Shown here piece after piece: positions 1-9,550 of a stretch of DNA of 64,000 nt (the stretch's first letter is position 1; each line of letters begins with the position of its first letter). This stretch comes from Levilinea sp. (GTDB taxonomy: Bacteria; Chloroflexota; Anaerolineae; Anaerolineales; Anaerolineaceae), in the NCBI GenBank assembly GCA_029975215.1, contig JARKPO010000067.1:62001-126000 (forward strand). Direction: 5' to 3'. The notes beneath the pieces are model-generated. The model was not told where the DNA came from. It made no database searches and saw only the letters and a program-made list of their open reading frames with translations. Both the position numbers and the translations under genes were made by a program.

Positions 1-1
1 G

Positions 2-457
2 TTAATTGGGGCCCGTAAACCAGTTTTCGTGGGGGCGTTCCCAGCTTACCAGTTCATCTGGGCTGAACCACAGGTTAATCTCCTGTTCTGCAGTTTCCAG
101 CGCATCGGAGGCGTGGGTCAAATTTCGGCTCATTTCCACGGCAAAGTCGTGGCGAATGCTGCCAGGGGCCGCTTCCCAGGGACGGGTGGCGCCCATGGTT
201 TGGCGAACGAGGTCGACAGCGCGCGGACCTTCCCAGACCATGGCCAAGACCGGCCCGGAGGTGATGTAGCGGATCAATCCGGGATAAAAGGGTTTGCCCA
301 GGTGGACGGCGTAGTGGCGCTCGGCTAAGGACTGCGAAGGGAGAAGGAATTTAGCAGCTACCAGCTTCAATCCGCGGCGTTCCAGGCGCTGGACGATTTC
401 ACCCATCAAGCCCCGTTGAACACCGTCTGGTTTGACCAGCACGAAAGTACGTTCCAA
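2..457 (-). CDS. ndk: Nucleoside diphosphate kinase
   Basis: Cytosolic enzyme that moves the gamma phosphate from ATP to other nucleoside diphosphates through a phospho-histidine. At 151 aa it has the usual length. It opens with ERTFVLVKPDGVQRGLMGEI, the family N terminus, and carries the active-site block NLTHASD with the catalytic His at residue 115. Most family members read HGSD there, so the Ala after the His is a small departure. The start is TTG at 457, chosen because a strong GGAGG lies 8 nt upstream and no ATG fits. It lies 18 nt after the large TPR gene on the same strand and is probably cotranscribed with it. The stop codon is inside the window, so the gene is complete. Confidence 0.95.
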   Translation of the reverse strand: MERTFVLVKPDGVQRGLMGEIVQRLERRGLKLVAAKFLLPSQSLAERHYAVHLGKPFYPGLIRYITSGPVLAMVWEGPRAVDLVRQTMGATRPWEAAPGSIRHDFAVEMSRNLTHASDALETAEQEINLWFSPDELVSWERPHENWFTGPN

Positions 458-475
458 AATGACCTCCTCTAAGAG

Positions 476-3400
476 TTACCGCAGCAGTTCCTCTGCTTTG
501 GTGAAGGTATCTAAGGCTTCTTGAAGCCTGTCAGTCTTTAAGTAGGCATCGCCCAAGGCCTGGTACAGTTCGATCTGCATGGGGTAGCGGAAGAGGGCGG
601 TTTTGAGATCCTGAGTGACCTCATCCAAGTTGGCTCCGGATTGGATCAACTGCGTGTAGGTTTCAACGGCTGCCTCGACTTGATTGTCATCCAGGGCACT
701 GCGGGCCTGGGCAAGCAGCTGGTGGGCTTTATCAGGGTCCAGCGTGCTTTGTACCTGTACGGCGGCTGTGCGAGGCGCAGCGGGGATCGATTCCACCGGC
801 GCTTCTAATCCGGGAGCTTCTGTAGACGGGATCTCCTGAGCCGGTAGTTCTGTAGAAGAGGTTTCGGTGAGGGGTGTTTCACCTTCAACTTCAGCAGTGG
901 ACGCGGTGATCTCTTCTATTTCGGCGAATGGCGCCTGCACCGGAGCGGCTGGAGCCTCTACGAATGCAGTTTCAAGCGGAGGTGCAGCTTGGAGTGCGCT
1001 GTCGGTTTCTTCTTCAATGCCCTTGAGCCAGTCGGGGAGAGGGGGCAATTCCTCTTCGGTTGGGGTCAATTCGGCGGGGGATCCAACCGCTATAGCCGCT
1101 TCGACTTCCAAGGGGGCTTCTGGGGGAATTTCTTCTTTAAAAGGTTCAGCCAACGCATTGGAGATTTCATCAACAACGGCAGGTTCTTCAACTGCGGCGA
1201 AAGGCTGTGGGCTTACCCGGACTGGAGCGGTATCTTCCAGCGTGGGAGCTGGGGTTTCTTCCGGCGGCTGCTCAGCGGAGGCTTCTTCAACCCAGGTGGG
1301 CGGTGTTTCCAGACGATTTTCGGGTTGGAGGAGCAGACCTTCCTGTGCGCCCTGACGTTCGGCCAGATTTTCTAACCAGGCAAAGGCCGAGTCGAGGTCT
1401 TCGGGTACGCCCACGCTATCGTTGGGTGTCAATAAAGGAGAAACGGGCGACCCCGCTTCTTCGGAAGGTTCTTCTGTGTGGGTCTCAGAGACTGGTGTAA
1501 CTTCGATAAAAGGCGAGGGAGCCGCTTCGATGGGTTCAGCCTCAGCAGAAATTGCAGTGCTTTCGGCCTGCTCTCCCTGTGGGATGACCGCTTCATCCAT
1601 GGCAGAGGATTCCGCCTCGCCCTGGAGCCATTCTGGCATGTTCACAGGCTGATCCTGCGGGTTTGTCTGGAGCCCCTCTTCAGCCCCCTGGCGGGCGGCC
1701 AGGGATTCTAGCCAGGCAAAGGCTGAATCCATTTCATCGGCTGAGGCCGGCACAGTGGTTTCAGCTGCGGGAACCGTAGGTTCCGCCGTGGCCGTGGGTG
1801 GGGTTGGCATTTCTTCTTCTACGGACTCAACCGGGCTTTCCAATGAGGCCGGAAGGCCTTGAGACAGATCCAGACTCTCCTCGCTGATTGAGACAGTTTC
1901 GGCGGCGGGCGGCAGCTCGGATTCAGCAGCTTGGAGCCATTCCGGTGTTTCACTGTGGCGATCTTCGGGGTTAAGGAGCAGCCCTTCCTCCGCACCTTGA
2001 CGGGCAGCCAGGGATTCGAGCCAGGCAAAGGCTTCATCCATGTCTTCAGCTGCTGCAGGCGCGGGTTGAACATTTTCGTTCTCGGCTGTATTTTCAGCAA
2101 TATCTTCTTCCGTAAGGGATTCTGAGGGGGGGATCACCTCAGGAAGCGATTCGAAGGTTGGCGTTTCAGGGCCTTCAAGAGGTGTAAAAGCATCTTGAAT
2201 AGGTTCAGCGGCCTCAATTTCATCTTCAGCGGGAGCGGATTCGCGCAGCCATTCAGGAAGGTCTTCGCCAGCAGAAAGGGCTGCGGCTTTTGGAGCCGGT
2301 TCCAGGCCCAGATCCTGGGTGGAGATAAAGGGAGCCTCGCCTTCAATTTCTGCAGCAGGCTCTTCAGCCTCAACCTGGCGCAGCCATTCGGGAAGTTCCT
2401 GCGGCTCGACGGGATATTCCTTGGCCGGGGCGACCTCATCGACTGGTGCGATCCAATCAGGCAAATCACCGGCGAGAGATTCAACTGCGCTTTCACTGGA
2501 TTCCAAAAGGGAAGCAGGCGGTGTTTCGGCCGAGGTTTCGGCAAAGGCGTCCATCAGGCTTTGGGAGTCGTCCGATTTCAACCAATCAGGAAGATCTGCC
2601 ATGGGTTCCGGCTCAGCAGCGGGCGCTGCCTTGGTTTCAGCAGTGAGGAAATCGGGATCGGCAGAGGCTTCAGAAAGCTCGAAGGGTGCAGAATCGGTGG
2701 GAGAAAGGTCGGCATCCTGCGGTTTTAACCAGGCGGGGAGATCGTCTTGTGCGGGGACGGCGTTATCTTCGGTGATCGCTGAGAACCAATCCGGAAGGTC
2801 AGAATGGGATTCGGAAGTCTGGGAAGGAGCCTGAGGAGTTTCTTCGCCGGGGTTCGCTTCACCCAAGAGGGATTCCAGAGCTTTCAGCTGATCGTCTTCC
2901 TTTGGATTGGCCGCATCGGGAACGAATCCGCTCTCGAATTGATCTTCAGCAGGGGGAGCCATTTCTTTAAGCCAATCGGGGATGTTGGCAGCGACGGGCG
3001 CACCCAATGAACCGCCATCGGTTAGTTCTTCTTCGCTCAAAAAGGAGACGGGCTCTTCTGCTCCGGTGGAGGGCTGCCAACCTGCGGTTTTCATCCAGTC
3101 TGGGATCGCATCTTCGGTGTTGGCAATGGGTTCGCGGGTGGATTCTTCGGCCAGGGGCGGCGCGGTGGGGGTCTCACCAGGAGGAGCGATCAGCCAATCG
3201 GGCGTTTCCGAGGACTCTTCATCTAATTGGACGCCAACGGTCTGCGCCCAGGCAGGTTGATCTGGCGAGGTCTGGGCGGGGATGTATTCCAAACGTTCCA
3301 ACATGACGGCATTGTCGGGGACTTGATCGGTGGTGCGCACTGTGGCCGTAAGAAAGGCTGCGTAAGGATCAAGAGCATTGATATTCTGTTGGTAGACGCG

Positions 3401-4051
3401 AGCGTCATCTGCGCGTGAGGTGGTGGGCAAGATTTCGGCCAGGATGCGGTTGGCTTCGTAGCAGAAGGGTAGGCGCTGGATCAGGCGGCCGCAGACTTCG
3501 GTGGCCTCCACTTTTTTCCCAGAGAGGTAGTACATGCGCGCCAGGATGATTTCCAGGTCAATACGGCGGGGGTCTTCGGCCAGGGCAGCGCGGGCCTCGG
3601 CAATGGCCTGATTGTACAATTCGCCGCGGGCATAGAGCCGCACCAGAGCGCCGCGGGTGTTGCGTATGCGGGCGGGTTCACTACCATCCCGACGGCCGTA
3701 TAAGCGGCGCAGCTCATCTTGGACGGCCTTGTTGGTGGGCTGGATTTCGAAGGCGCGTTCGATATGCCAGATAGCGGCATCTAAATTACCTTCGTCCTCT
3801 CGGATGATCCCCATGCCAAGTTGGGAGACAAAGTCATCTGGAACCACGGACAAAACGCGCTGCATGATATCGGCGGCTTCGGTATAGCGCTGCGATTCCA
3901 GATAGGCTTTACCCAATAAGCGGTAAGTGTCTATATGTTTGGGAAATTGCTTAAGGATATATTTGCAGTGCGCAATCGCTTCTTCCGTTTGGCCGCGGCT
4001 AATCAGACTTTCGATTTCCCGGTTGTACACTCGTAACGAAACTTTCGGCAT
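476..4051 (-). CDS. Giant TPR protein with repeated PDWL motifs
   Basis: 1191 aa with no enzyme signature. Residues 1 to about 210 are tetratricopeptide repeats, and the last 90 residues are a further TPR pair. Between them lies about 850 residues of acidic, Pro/Glu/Ala-rich sequence, probably disordered. This linker carries about 13 copies of a short motif P-[DEAT]-W-[LIMFV], for example LPDWLK, IPDWMK and LPEWLR, always in acidic surroundings. It also holds three copies of a longer unit beginning DxAFAWLExLAxRQGAxEGL. The layout suggests a scaffold: folded TPR ends joined by a tether of short linear binding motifs. No signal peptide or membrane segment is seen. The start ATG has GGGAGG upstream. 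The gene lies between sigA and ndk. The partner of the motifs is unknown. Confidence 0.85.
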   Translation of the reverse strand: MPKVSLRVYNREIESLISRGQTEEAIAHCKYILKQFPKHIDTYRLLGKAYLESQRYTEAADIMQRVLSVVPDDFVSQLGMGIIREDEGNLDAAIWHIERAFEIQPTNKAVQDELRRLYGRRDGSEPARIRNTRGALVRLYARGELYNQAIAEARAALAEDPRRIDLEIILARMYYLSGKKVEATEVCGRLIQRLPFCYEANRILAEILPTTSRADDARVYQQNINALDPYAAFLTATVRTTDQVPDNAVMLERLEYIPAQTSPDQPAWAQTVGVQLDEESSETPDWLIAPPGETPTAPPLAEESTREPIANTEDAIPDWMKTAGWQPSTGAEEPVSFLSEEELTDGGSLGAPVAANIPDWLKEMAPPAEDQFESGFVPDAANPKEDDQLKALESLLGEANPGEETPQAPSQTSESHSDLPDWFSAITEDNAVPAQDDLPAWLKPQDADLSPTDSAPFELSEASADPDFLTAETKAAPAAEPEPMADLPDWLKSDDSQSLMDAFAETSAETPPASLLESSESAVESLAGDLPDWIAPVDEVAPAKEYPVEPQELPEWLRQVEAEEPAAEIEGEAPFISTQDLGLEPAPKAAALSAGEDLPEWLRESAPAEDEIEAAEPIQDAFTPLEGPETPTFESLPEVIPPSESLTEEDIAENTAENENVQPAPAAAEDMDEAFAWLESLAARQGAEEGLLLNPEDRHSETPEWLQAAESELPPAAETVSISEESLDLSQGLPASLESPVESVEEEMPTPPTATAEPTVPAAETTVPASADEMDSAFAWLESLAARQGAEEGLQTNPQDQPVNMPEWLQGEAESSAMDEAVIPQGEQAESTAISAEAEPIEAAPSPFIEVTPVSETHTEEPSEEAGSPVSPLLTPNDSVGVPEDLDSAFAWLENLAERQGAQEGLLLQPENRLETPPTWVEEASAEQPPEETPAPTLEDTAPVRVSPQPFAAVEEPAVVDEISNALAEPFKEEIPPEAPLEVEAAIAVGSPAELTPTEEELPPLPDWLKGIEEETDSALQAAPPLETAFVEAPAAPVQAPFAEIEEITASTAEVEGETPLTETSSTELPAQEIPSTEAPGLEAPVESIPAAPRTAAVQVQSTLDPDKAHQLLAQARSALDDNQVEAAVETYTQLIQSGANLDEVTQDLKTALFRYPMQIELYQALGDAYLKTDRLQEALDTFTKAEELLR
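1286..2039 (-). repeat. Three diverged 37-residue repeats inside the TPR/PDWL protein
   Basis: Three in-frame units at about 1930-2039, 1621-1730 and 1286-1396 encode DxAFAWLExLAxRQGAxEGL followed by a spacer and a PEWLQ-like or PTWVEE motif. They are spaced about 310-335 nt apart. Protein identity is high while the linkers between them differ, which indicates internal duplication followed by selection on the unit. Confidence 0.85.
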
Positions 4052-4162
4052 GAAGCGCCTCCCTTATGATTTGGGGTGCATAACCCCAATCCACTGCGAA
4101 AAGACCGATGACCCGTGAATTTGCCACGAACATTGACGTTTATTAGCATTTTATCACAGGAT

Positions 4163-4201
4163 AAAAAAGCGCGCGACCGCCCAAATAGGGGGGATCGCGC
4201 G
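4163..4201 (-). terminator. Rho-independent terminator of sigA
   Basis: Read on the minus strand, a GC-rich stem (CGCGCGAtCcCCC paired with GGGCGGTCGCGCG around a short AT loop) is followed directly by six T residues. It lies 22 nt after the sigma factor stop codon and separates that gene from the TPR gene. Confidence 0.9.
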
Positions 4202-4222
4202 GGAGGTTTGCACAACAAGCAG

Positions 4223-5446
4223 TTAATCGCCGAGGTAATCGCGCAATTTGCGGCGAATGGTCGGGTGGCGCAAGCGGCTGAGGGCCTGAGCTTCGATCTG
4301 GCGGACGCGTTCGCGGGTGACGCCCATTTTGCGTCCGACCTCTTCGAGGGTATAGGCCTGACCGTCCAGGAGGCCGTAACGCAGTTGGAGGATGCGAACT
4401 TCACGCGGGGGCAGCGAATTAAGGACTTCTTCAAGATGCTCGCGGAGCAAGTTGTAGGTGGCGGTGTCATCGGGGGGAGGGGCTTCGTCATCCTCAATGA
4501 AGTCACCCAGGACTGAATCTTCCTCGTCATCGGTGGGGGTTTCCAATGAAAGTGGGCGGCGAGCCACTTGGATCATGTTCTCCACTTTCTTGGGGGGAAC
4601 ATCCAGGGCTTCTGCCAGTTCTTCCACAGAAGGCTCGCGGCCTAAGCGCTGGGTGAGCTGATGTTGGATGCGGAGGAGCTTATTGATTTGGTCGCCCATG
4701 TGCACTGGCACGCGAATGGTTCGGCCTTGATCGGCGATAGCGCGCGTAACCGCCTGGCGGATCCACCAGGTAGCGTAGGTGGAGAATTTGTGCCCGCGGC
4801 GGTAATCAAATTTCTTCGTAGCGCGGATGAGGCCGATGTTGCCTTCCTGAATGAGATCCAGGAAGGGGACGCCGCGGCCCATATATTTCTTGGCGACAGA
4901 GATGACCAGGCGCGAGTTGGCTGTGATGAGGTGCTCGCGGGCGGCCCAACCGTCTTCAATGAGGCGGCGAAGCTCCATTCGGCGGCGCATGATGACGTTG
5001 CCTCGGGCTAACTCTTCGCGAGCCATACGTCCGCGTTCAATGCGTTGGGCTAGTTCAACTTCTTCTTCCGCGTTTAACAATGGAACGCGGCTGACCTCTT
5101 TAAGATATAGCCCAATGGTGTCATCGGTATCAATATTGGCCAAATCATCAAAATTGGCTTCAGGTTCGGCGCTTTCGGTGCGCGCACGGTCAGAATCCAG
5201 CTCTAACTCTTCGTCAGAGGGTTCTTCAAGGTTGGTATCCTCGATATATGAAATCCCTGCGCTCATCAGGGCAGCAAAGGCTTCTTCCAGCTGCTCGACA
5301 TCCTGTTCGGCTTCTGGGAAGAAGTGCAAGATGTCATCAATGGTCACATAAGACTTCTGACGCCCAATTTCAATTAACCGGGCAATCGCAGGATATTCTT
5401 CCTCATCGTCATCCACTACAGTAATCAGTTCGTCATCCATAGACAC
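4223..5446 (-). CDS. sigA: Primary sigma-70 factor (RpoD/SigA)
   Basis: 407 aa housekeeping-type sigma factor. An acidic N-terminal part with a region-1.1-like segment (about 15-60) precedes region 1.2 ([17 protein letters not shown], about 108). Region 2 contains the RNA polymerase-binding and -10 recognition blocks [28 protein letters not shown] and [17 protein letters not shown]. Region 3 follows, and region 4 carries the -35 helix-turn-helix [25 protein letters not shown]. The full set of regions points to a primary or primary-like factor rather than a small alternative one. The start is GTG at 5446 with GAGGAA upstream; ATG at 5440 is possible. A terminator follows the gene. A 9-bp hairpin lies upstream at 5494-5522, but no convincing promoter was found. 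Confidence 0.95.
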   Translation of the reverse strand: MSMDDELITVVDDDEEEYPAIARLIEIGRQKSYVTIDDILHFFPEAEQDVEQLEEAFAALMSAGISYIEDTNLEEPSDEELELDSDRARTESAEPEANFDDLANIDTDDTIGLYLKEVSRVPLLNAEEEVELAQRIERGRMAREELARGNVIMRRRMELRRLIEDGWAAREHLITANSRLVISVAKKYMGRGVPFLDLIQEGNIGLIRATKKFDYRRGHKFSTYATWWIRQAVTRAIADQGRTIRVPVHMGDQINKLLRIQHQLTQRLGREPSVEELAEALDVPPKKVENMIQVARRPLSLETPTDDEEDSVLGDFIEDDEAPPPDDTATYNLLREHLEEVLNSLPPREVRILQLRYGLLDGQAYTLEEVGRKMGVTRERVRQIEAQALSRLRHPTIRRKLRDYLGD

Positions 5447-5582
5447 GCGTATATTCCTCTTCGCAAGCGAAGTAAATTGACATTCTAAATTGGCTAGAAT
5501 GGAAGGCCGTTATCCATTCCAGAATACACATTTTCCAGCCAAAAAGCAATAGCGATACCGGTTCCAGCTCTACATGAAAGGA

Positions 5583-6140
5583 TCAAGGTACTGGAATCGG
5601 CTGTACCAGGCCCCCCAAAGCCATTAACGGCGAGAGATTGTCGAACGAAGATTTATTCAATACCAGAACTGGGCCATTGTCTACCTGGGCGTAATAGCCA
5701 GAGCTGGTGGGAGTCAGATTGCCGAAGCGGACTGTGGTTTTGTGCCCGTCTTTGAATTCTAAGGTGATGAGGATGGGCGAGCTTTCCAAACCGGTGGCTG
5801 AATCAGGCGGTGCGGCACCTAACTGGCTCTGGACTTTGAGGGTGGGGATGGTCGCGACCAATTCCTCCACCTTAGCTGGGTCCAGCGGACGGGGATCCAC
5901 CGCAATCATTTGCCACAGGGTCTGGGGGTTGCGCTCCAGAGTGAAAGCGGGGCTGTCTTTGGGTTGAATGGTCACGCGGACAACCTCTTCGGAGGTGTAC
6001 TCCAGAAACGCGATGGGGGCAGCCGTAGGCGTGGCATCTTGAATGACCTTCAAGCCTTCTGGGCGGCGCGAAAGGAAGAGCAGGCCCGCCAGCGCTAGAA
6101 GGAAAACGATAAGGAGAATCCATGTTGAACGTCGGATCAT
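5583..6140 (-). CDS. DUF4340-type protein of an ABC/gliding-type cluster
   Basis: 185 aa with one N-terminal membrane anchor (residues about 6-24) and the rest probably extracytoplasmic. Segments such as FLEYTSEEVVRVTI, LWQMI and KTTVRFGNLTPTSSGYYAQV match the DUF4340 style, a family usually found beside GldG-type ABC genes. It is the last gene of the cluster, 4 nt after the GldG-like gene, so it is probably cotranslated and part of the same membrane complex. Its biochemical role is unknown. It is shorter than many DUF4340 proteins, with one domain copy. Confidence 0.8.
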   Translation of the reverse strand: MIRRSTWILLIVFLLALAGLLFLSRRPEGLKVIQDATPTAAPIAFLEYTSEEVVRVTIQPKDSPAFTLERNPQTLWQMIAVDPRPLDPAKVEELVATIPTLKVQSQLGAAPPDSATGLESSPILITLEFKDGHKTTVRFGNLTPTSSGYYAQVDNGPVLVLNKSSFDNLSPLMALGGLVQPIPVP

Positions 6141-6144
6141 TTTC

Positions 6145-7713
6145 TTACATCCTGCGTTTGCGCTGAATCCAAACAGTGACGCCCAGAGCCACCACGGCGA
6201 GGGGCATGACCAGCACCAGAATGAGGAACATCAAGCCGATCTGGTAGTTTTCTGGGGTGAGCAAAACGCGCTCGGTAGTCTGCTTGGGGGTGAGGTTGAG
6301 CAGGTTCTCCTGGGCAGCGGCCCAGTCAATGGCGTTGACAATCAGATCGCCGTTGCCGTAATTGGCAAAATAAGTGTCATTAAGGAAATCGGAGTCGCCT
6401 ACTACCACCAGACGTGCCTGGGTGGCCGTATTCTGTGCGGCTACAGCCAGGGTGACGGGGCCAACATGATCACTGGCGGCGTCCACTGTGACCTGGTTCG
6501 ATTCAATGCTGGCGATGTCTGTTTCACCCCAAGCGTTTTGCGAGGTGATCACCAGGGGAGTATGGCTGACATTTTCGTGCAGCTCGGACTGAAGCGTGAT
6601 GGAGCGCGAGGTGGGGAAGATGGTGGCCATGCCCTGCAAACGTTCGGTGATGGGATGGCTGCCGTAGGAGGCTGTATCTGAGACGGCGATGAGGGGCGGG
6701 TTAACATTAGGGTCAATGACCACATCATTATCAAGGGTAATTCCCCAGGATTCAGCGAGATAGGTTTCTAATGGAGAGGCAGCGTCTTTGGCGCCGGAGA
6801 CTGCTGGGGGCTCCGAAAGAACCACCAGGGATTTACCGCTTTCCACGTAAGTTTTGAGCAGATCTCTTTCCTGGTCGGAGATGGGTTTGAGGCCGCCAGC
6901 GATGATGATGGTGAGGGCATCCTCAGGGATTGAAGGGCTGCTGAGCAGGTCGAGCGATTTTACCGTGTAATTCTTGCTTTCCAACACGGTTTTGAGCTGG
7001 TTGAGGGACATTTCTCCAGCGGGTTCCAGAGGGGATTCACCGTGGCCAGTGAGGAAATAGACCGCGCGGTCGCCAGGGTTAGCCAGACGGATCAGCGCAG
7101 AGGTCATTTCGGTTTCATCAGCGTAGGTCACCTGCTCTGAGCGGTTGCCCATGCGGAAAACAAGGGTTCCATCGCGGGTAATCTGGGCATTTTGAGCGGC
7201 AATGGGGTTGGCTTCGGGATCAATGAACTCGAAGGTCAGGTTACCGGCGCTGTTGTCTGCATAGCTGTTCAGCAGGGTGCGAGTTTGTTCGGTGGAGTAG
7301 GGGTAGCGGCTGCTGAAGAAGGCCTGCACGGTGACAGGCTCTGGGAGTTTTTTGAGGATCTCGAGGGTTTCCTTCGAGAGGGTGTGCTGTTTGTCTTCGG
7401 TTAAGTCCCAAGATTTCGAGTTGTTGAAGACAAGGACATTGACAACCACGAGAATGCCGATAAAGGCTAAAGTCATCAGGAGAGCATTGCTGCCGTATTT
7501 AGCCTGCCGGCCGGTGAGAAGTTCTCGCGTTTTTTGCGGGTCAAGCAGGACAAAGGCAGCCAGGCCCAACACGACCAACCCCAAGGCAATCTGCAGGGGC
7601 AAATCAAATGTGCGGCGGACAACATACAGCCCAACGGAAACAGCCAGGGCTGTGAGAGCCAGATAAAGACCAAAGGGCGCGTATTTTCGCCATTGTGTAT
7701 TCATTACCGCCAC
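6145..7713 (-). CDS. GldG-like ABC auxiliary membrane protein
   Basis: 522 aa. Residues 1-90 hold three membrane segments and a last one lies near 492-512. The large middle part is a soluble domain with features of the ABC-type uncharacterised transport/GldG family, for example LPEPVTVQAFFSSRYPYS, FEFIDPEANPIAA and VYFLTGHGESPLE. In the gliding bacteria where these proteins were named, GldF and GldG act with the ATPase GldA; outside that group the substrate is not known. It overlaps the permease gene by 10 nt, so the two are translationally coupled. No gliding-specific adhesin gene is in the window, so gliding should not be assumed. Confidence 0.85.
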   Translation of the reverse strand: MAVMNTQWRKYAPFGLYLALTALAVSVGLYVVRRTFDLPLQIALGLVVLGLAAFVLLDPQKTRELLTGRQAKYGSNALLMTLAFIGILVVVNVLVFNNSKSWDLTEDKQHTLSKETLEILKKLPEPVTVQAFFSSRYPYSTEQTRTLLNSYADNSAGNLTFEFIDPEANPIAAQNAQITRDGTLVFRMGNRSEQVTYADETEMTSALIRLANPGDRAVYFLTGHGESPLEPAGEMSLNQLKTVLESKNYTVKSLDLLSSPSIPEDALTIIIAGGLKPISDQERDLLKTYVESGKSLVVLSEPPAVSGAKDAASPLETYLAESWGITLDNDVVIDPNVNPPLIAVSDTASYGSHPITERLQGMATIFPTSRSITLQSELHENVSHTPLVITSQNAWGETDIASIESNQVTVDAASDHVGPVTLAVAAQNTATQARLVVVGDSDFLNDTYFANYGNGDLIVNAIDWAAAQENLLNLTPKQTTERVLLTPENYQIGLMFLILVLVMPLAVVALGVTVWIQRKRRM

Positions 7714-8441
7714 CTCCGGGTTTCAACTGAGATGGATCCTAAGAAGAGTGCGATCGCCGTCATGCTGAGGTAGTAGACGATATCTTGAACACGGACCAGG
7801 CCGATGAGGAAACTGTTGTAAAAATGTTCGGTCAGGCTGAGATAGCGCAAGACGTCAGCTGCAACCCCATCTACTAACTGCGCGGGACTGCCGATGACCC
7901 AAAAGAAGATGATCACCCCAAAAGTGACCAGGAGGGCGGCGACCTGATTTCGGAAGAAAGAAGAGACAAGAACGCCGATGGCGCTCATGGCAGCGGTGAT
8001 GAGAATCAGGCCGATGTAACCGCTGATGAGAACGCCCTGATCGATTCCGGGATCCACCACGGAATTGAGAATGAGCGGGTACACCAGGGTGAGGGCGATG
8101 CTGGTAATGAAAAAGAAGAAAGTTCCCAGCCATTTGCCAAAGACCAGTTCCCAATCCGTTACCGGAGCTGTGAGGAGAAGTTCCAGAGTGCCCGCGCGGT
8201 TTTCCTCGGCCAGGGTGCGCATGGTGATGGCAGGGACGGAAAGGAAGAGCAGCGGGAAGATGAAGAGCTGGAAGGTGCGCTGAATGCTGGGGACGAAGGC
8301 CTGGGTCTGAGTGGCGTAGAGGATGTCCAGGAAAAGGAACCCACCTAAGGTGAGGAGGGTGACAAAGAGCAGCCCATAGGCGATGGGGCTGATAAAGAAG
8401 AGTTTATATTCGCGTTTGGCGATTACCCAAATGTTATGCAT
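7704..8441 (-). CDS. ABC transporter permease (ABC-2/GldF type)
   Basis: 245 aa polytopic protein with about six membrane segments. It starts MHNIWVIAKREYKLFFISPIAY, the usual opening of ABC-2 permeases, and includes the family block TMRTLAEENRAGTLELLLTAPV before the third segment. It sits between the ATPase and the GldG-like gene and overlaps the latter. It should form the membrane pore of the exporter energised by the ATPase encoded by the first gene. The start ATG follows the ATPase stop by 16 nt, with AAAGGGGG upstream. Confidence 0.9.
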   Translation of the reverse strand: MHNIWVIAKREYKLFFISPIAYGLLFVTLLTLGGFLFLDILYATQTQAFVPSIQRTFQLFIFPLLFLSVPAITMRTLAEENRAGTLELLLTAPVTDWELVFGKWLGTFFFFITSIALTLVYPLILNSVVDPGIDQGVLISGYIGLILITAAMSAIGVLVSSFFRNQVAALLVTFGVIIFFWVIGSPAQLVDGVAADVLRYLSLTEHFYNSFLIGLVRVQDIVYYLSMTAIALFLGSISVETRRWR

Positions 8442-8457
8442 GGTTTTATACCCCCTT

Positions 8458-9429
8458 TCAGGCTTCCATCTCTGGGGCGGGTTCGGGCTGGCCCATTTCG
8501 GGGGTGGGCGCAGGTTCTTCTTCTTGGGTCAGCTGTAAGAAGATGTCTTCCAGGCTCAAGCTGGCGGGCTGAAGCTCCAAAAGGTCGAGACCGTTTTGAA
8601 CGATGACACGGGCAGCTTCGGCGCGAACATCTTGACCAGGGGCGGATTCAAATTCGACCAGGTCGGTATCAGTCGCCTGGGCATGCAGCACACCGTGAAT
8701 CTGACCGATTTTTTGAGCAGCCGCAGAGGCGTCTCCACGCAGGCGGAGGCGGAAGCGGACTGAACCAGTGAGGCGGTTTTGCAGGTTTTCGGTGGTGTCC
8801 TCTGCAACGATTTTGCCTTTGTTAATAATGAGAACGCGGCTGCAAACTTGCTGGGCTTCAGGAAGGATGTGGGTGGAGAGCAGAACGGTGTGTTCGCGCC
8901 CAACTTCGCGGATGAGATTACGCACTTCGATAATTTGCGCAGGGTCCAGGCCGATGGTGGGTTCATCCAGAATGAGGACTTCGGGTTTATGTAGGAGAGC
9001 CTGAGCCAGGCCCACACGCTGGCGCATGCCTTTGGAGAGGTTGCCGATGTAACTGTTGCTGCGGTCCCCGAGGCGAACCATTTCGATGACCTCATCTACG
9101 CGATCTTCAGCCTGTTTGATTTTGCGTAAATCTGCCATGAATTTTAAGTACTCGAAAATGCTCAAGTCCGGGTATAATGGCACAGTCTCTGGCAGGTACC
9201 CTACCAGGCGGCGCACTTCAAGAGATTGCTCAATAATATCGAAGCCGTTGACTTCTACACTGCCCTGGGAGGGGGGCATGTAACCGGATAGAATGCGCAT
9301 GGTGGTGGTTTTACCAGCACCGTTGGGACCGAGAAAAGCAACGATCTCCCCTTTTTCGATATTGAAGGTTAAGTCGCTGATGGCCCTGCGCGATCCGTAA
9401 TCTTTGGTCAAATTGGATACTCGGATCAT
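8458..9429 (-). CDS. ABC transporter ATP-binding protein
   Basis: 323 aa. It has Walker A GPNGAGKTTTMRIL, signature LSKGMRQRVGLAQAL, Walker B VLILDEPTIGLDP and a switch His in LLSTH. About 100 extra C-terminal residues end in an acidic, Pro-rich tail (EEEPAPTPEMGQPEPAPEME). This C-terminal extension is common in ABC-2 type ATPases paired with GldF/GldG proteins. It is the first gene of a four-gene operon running down to 5583. A good promoter and a long leader hairpin lie upstream. Confidence 0.93.
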   Translation of the reverse strand: MIRVSNLTKDYGSRRAISDLTFNIEKGEIVAFLGPNGAGKTTTMRILSGYMPPSQGSVEVNGFDIIEQSLEVRRLVGYLPETVPLYPDLSIFEYLKFMADLRKIKQAEDRVDEVIEMVRLGDRSNSYIGNLSKGMRQRVGLAQALLHKPEVLILDEPTIGLDPAQIIEVRNLIREVGREHTVLLSTHILPEAQQVCSRVLIINKGKIVAEDTTENLQNRLTGSVRFRLRLRGDASAAAQKIGQIHGVLHAQATDTDLVEFESAPGQDVRAEAARVIVQNGLDLLELQPASLSLEDIFLQLTQEEEPAPTPEMGQPEPAPEMEA

Positions 9430-9472
9430 ACCTTACTCCTCGTTGGTCTATCTTATGCTGTCGTCCATGCGA

Positions 9473-9506
9473 CGAAACGAGCGGATTCTTGGATCCGCCC
9501 GCTTCG
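9473..9506 (-). other. 14-bp hairpin in the ABC operon leader
   Basis: On the minus-strand RNA, CGAAGCGGGCGGAU pairs with AUCCGCUCGUUUCG around the loop CCAAGA: 14 continuous pairs including two G-U. On the plus strand the same two positions would be A-C mismatches, so the fold fits a minus-strand transcript. It lies about 40 nt into the predicted 5' leader and 44 nt before the start codon. No U-run follows, so it is not a simple terminator. Confidence 0.6.
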
Positions 9507-9550
9507 ATGGGTGTGCTTGAGGAATTGACAACCCTTTCAGATCGAGTAAA

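Noticed and set aside
867..2834. Several long plus-strand reading frames opposite the TPR/PDWL gene
   Set aside because: They are complements of a biased Ser/Glu/Pro-rich coding sequence, without ribosome sites or family motifs.
4115..5351. Plus-strand frames opposite sigA, up to 166 aa
   Set aside because: Antisense shadows of a conserved gene; no start signals and low-complexity Ser/Arg-rich products.
5494..5522. Hairpin upstream of sigA as a regulatory leader
   Set aside because: A 9-bp stem with one G-U exists, but the only candidate -10 overlaps it, so transcription of the hairpin is uncertain.
5583..9429. A gliding motility locus
   Set aside because: Only the GldA/F/G-like part is present; homologues occur in many non-gliding bacteria and no adhesin or motor gene is seen.
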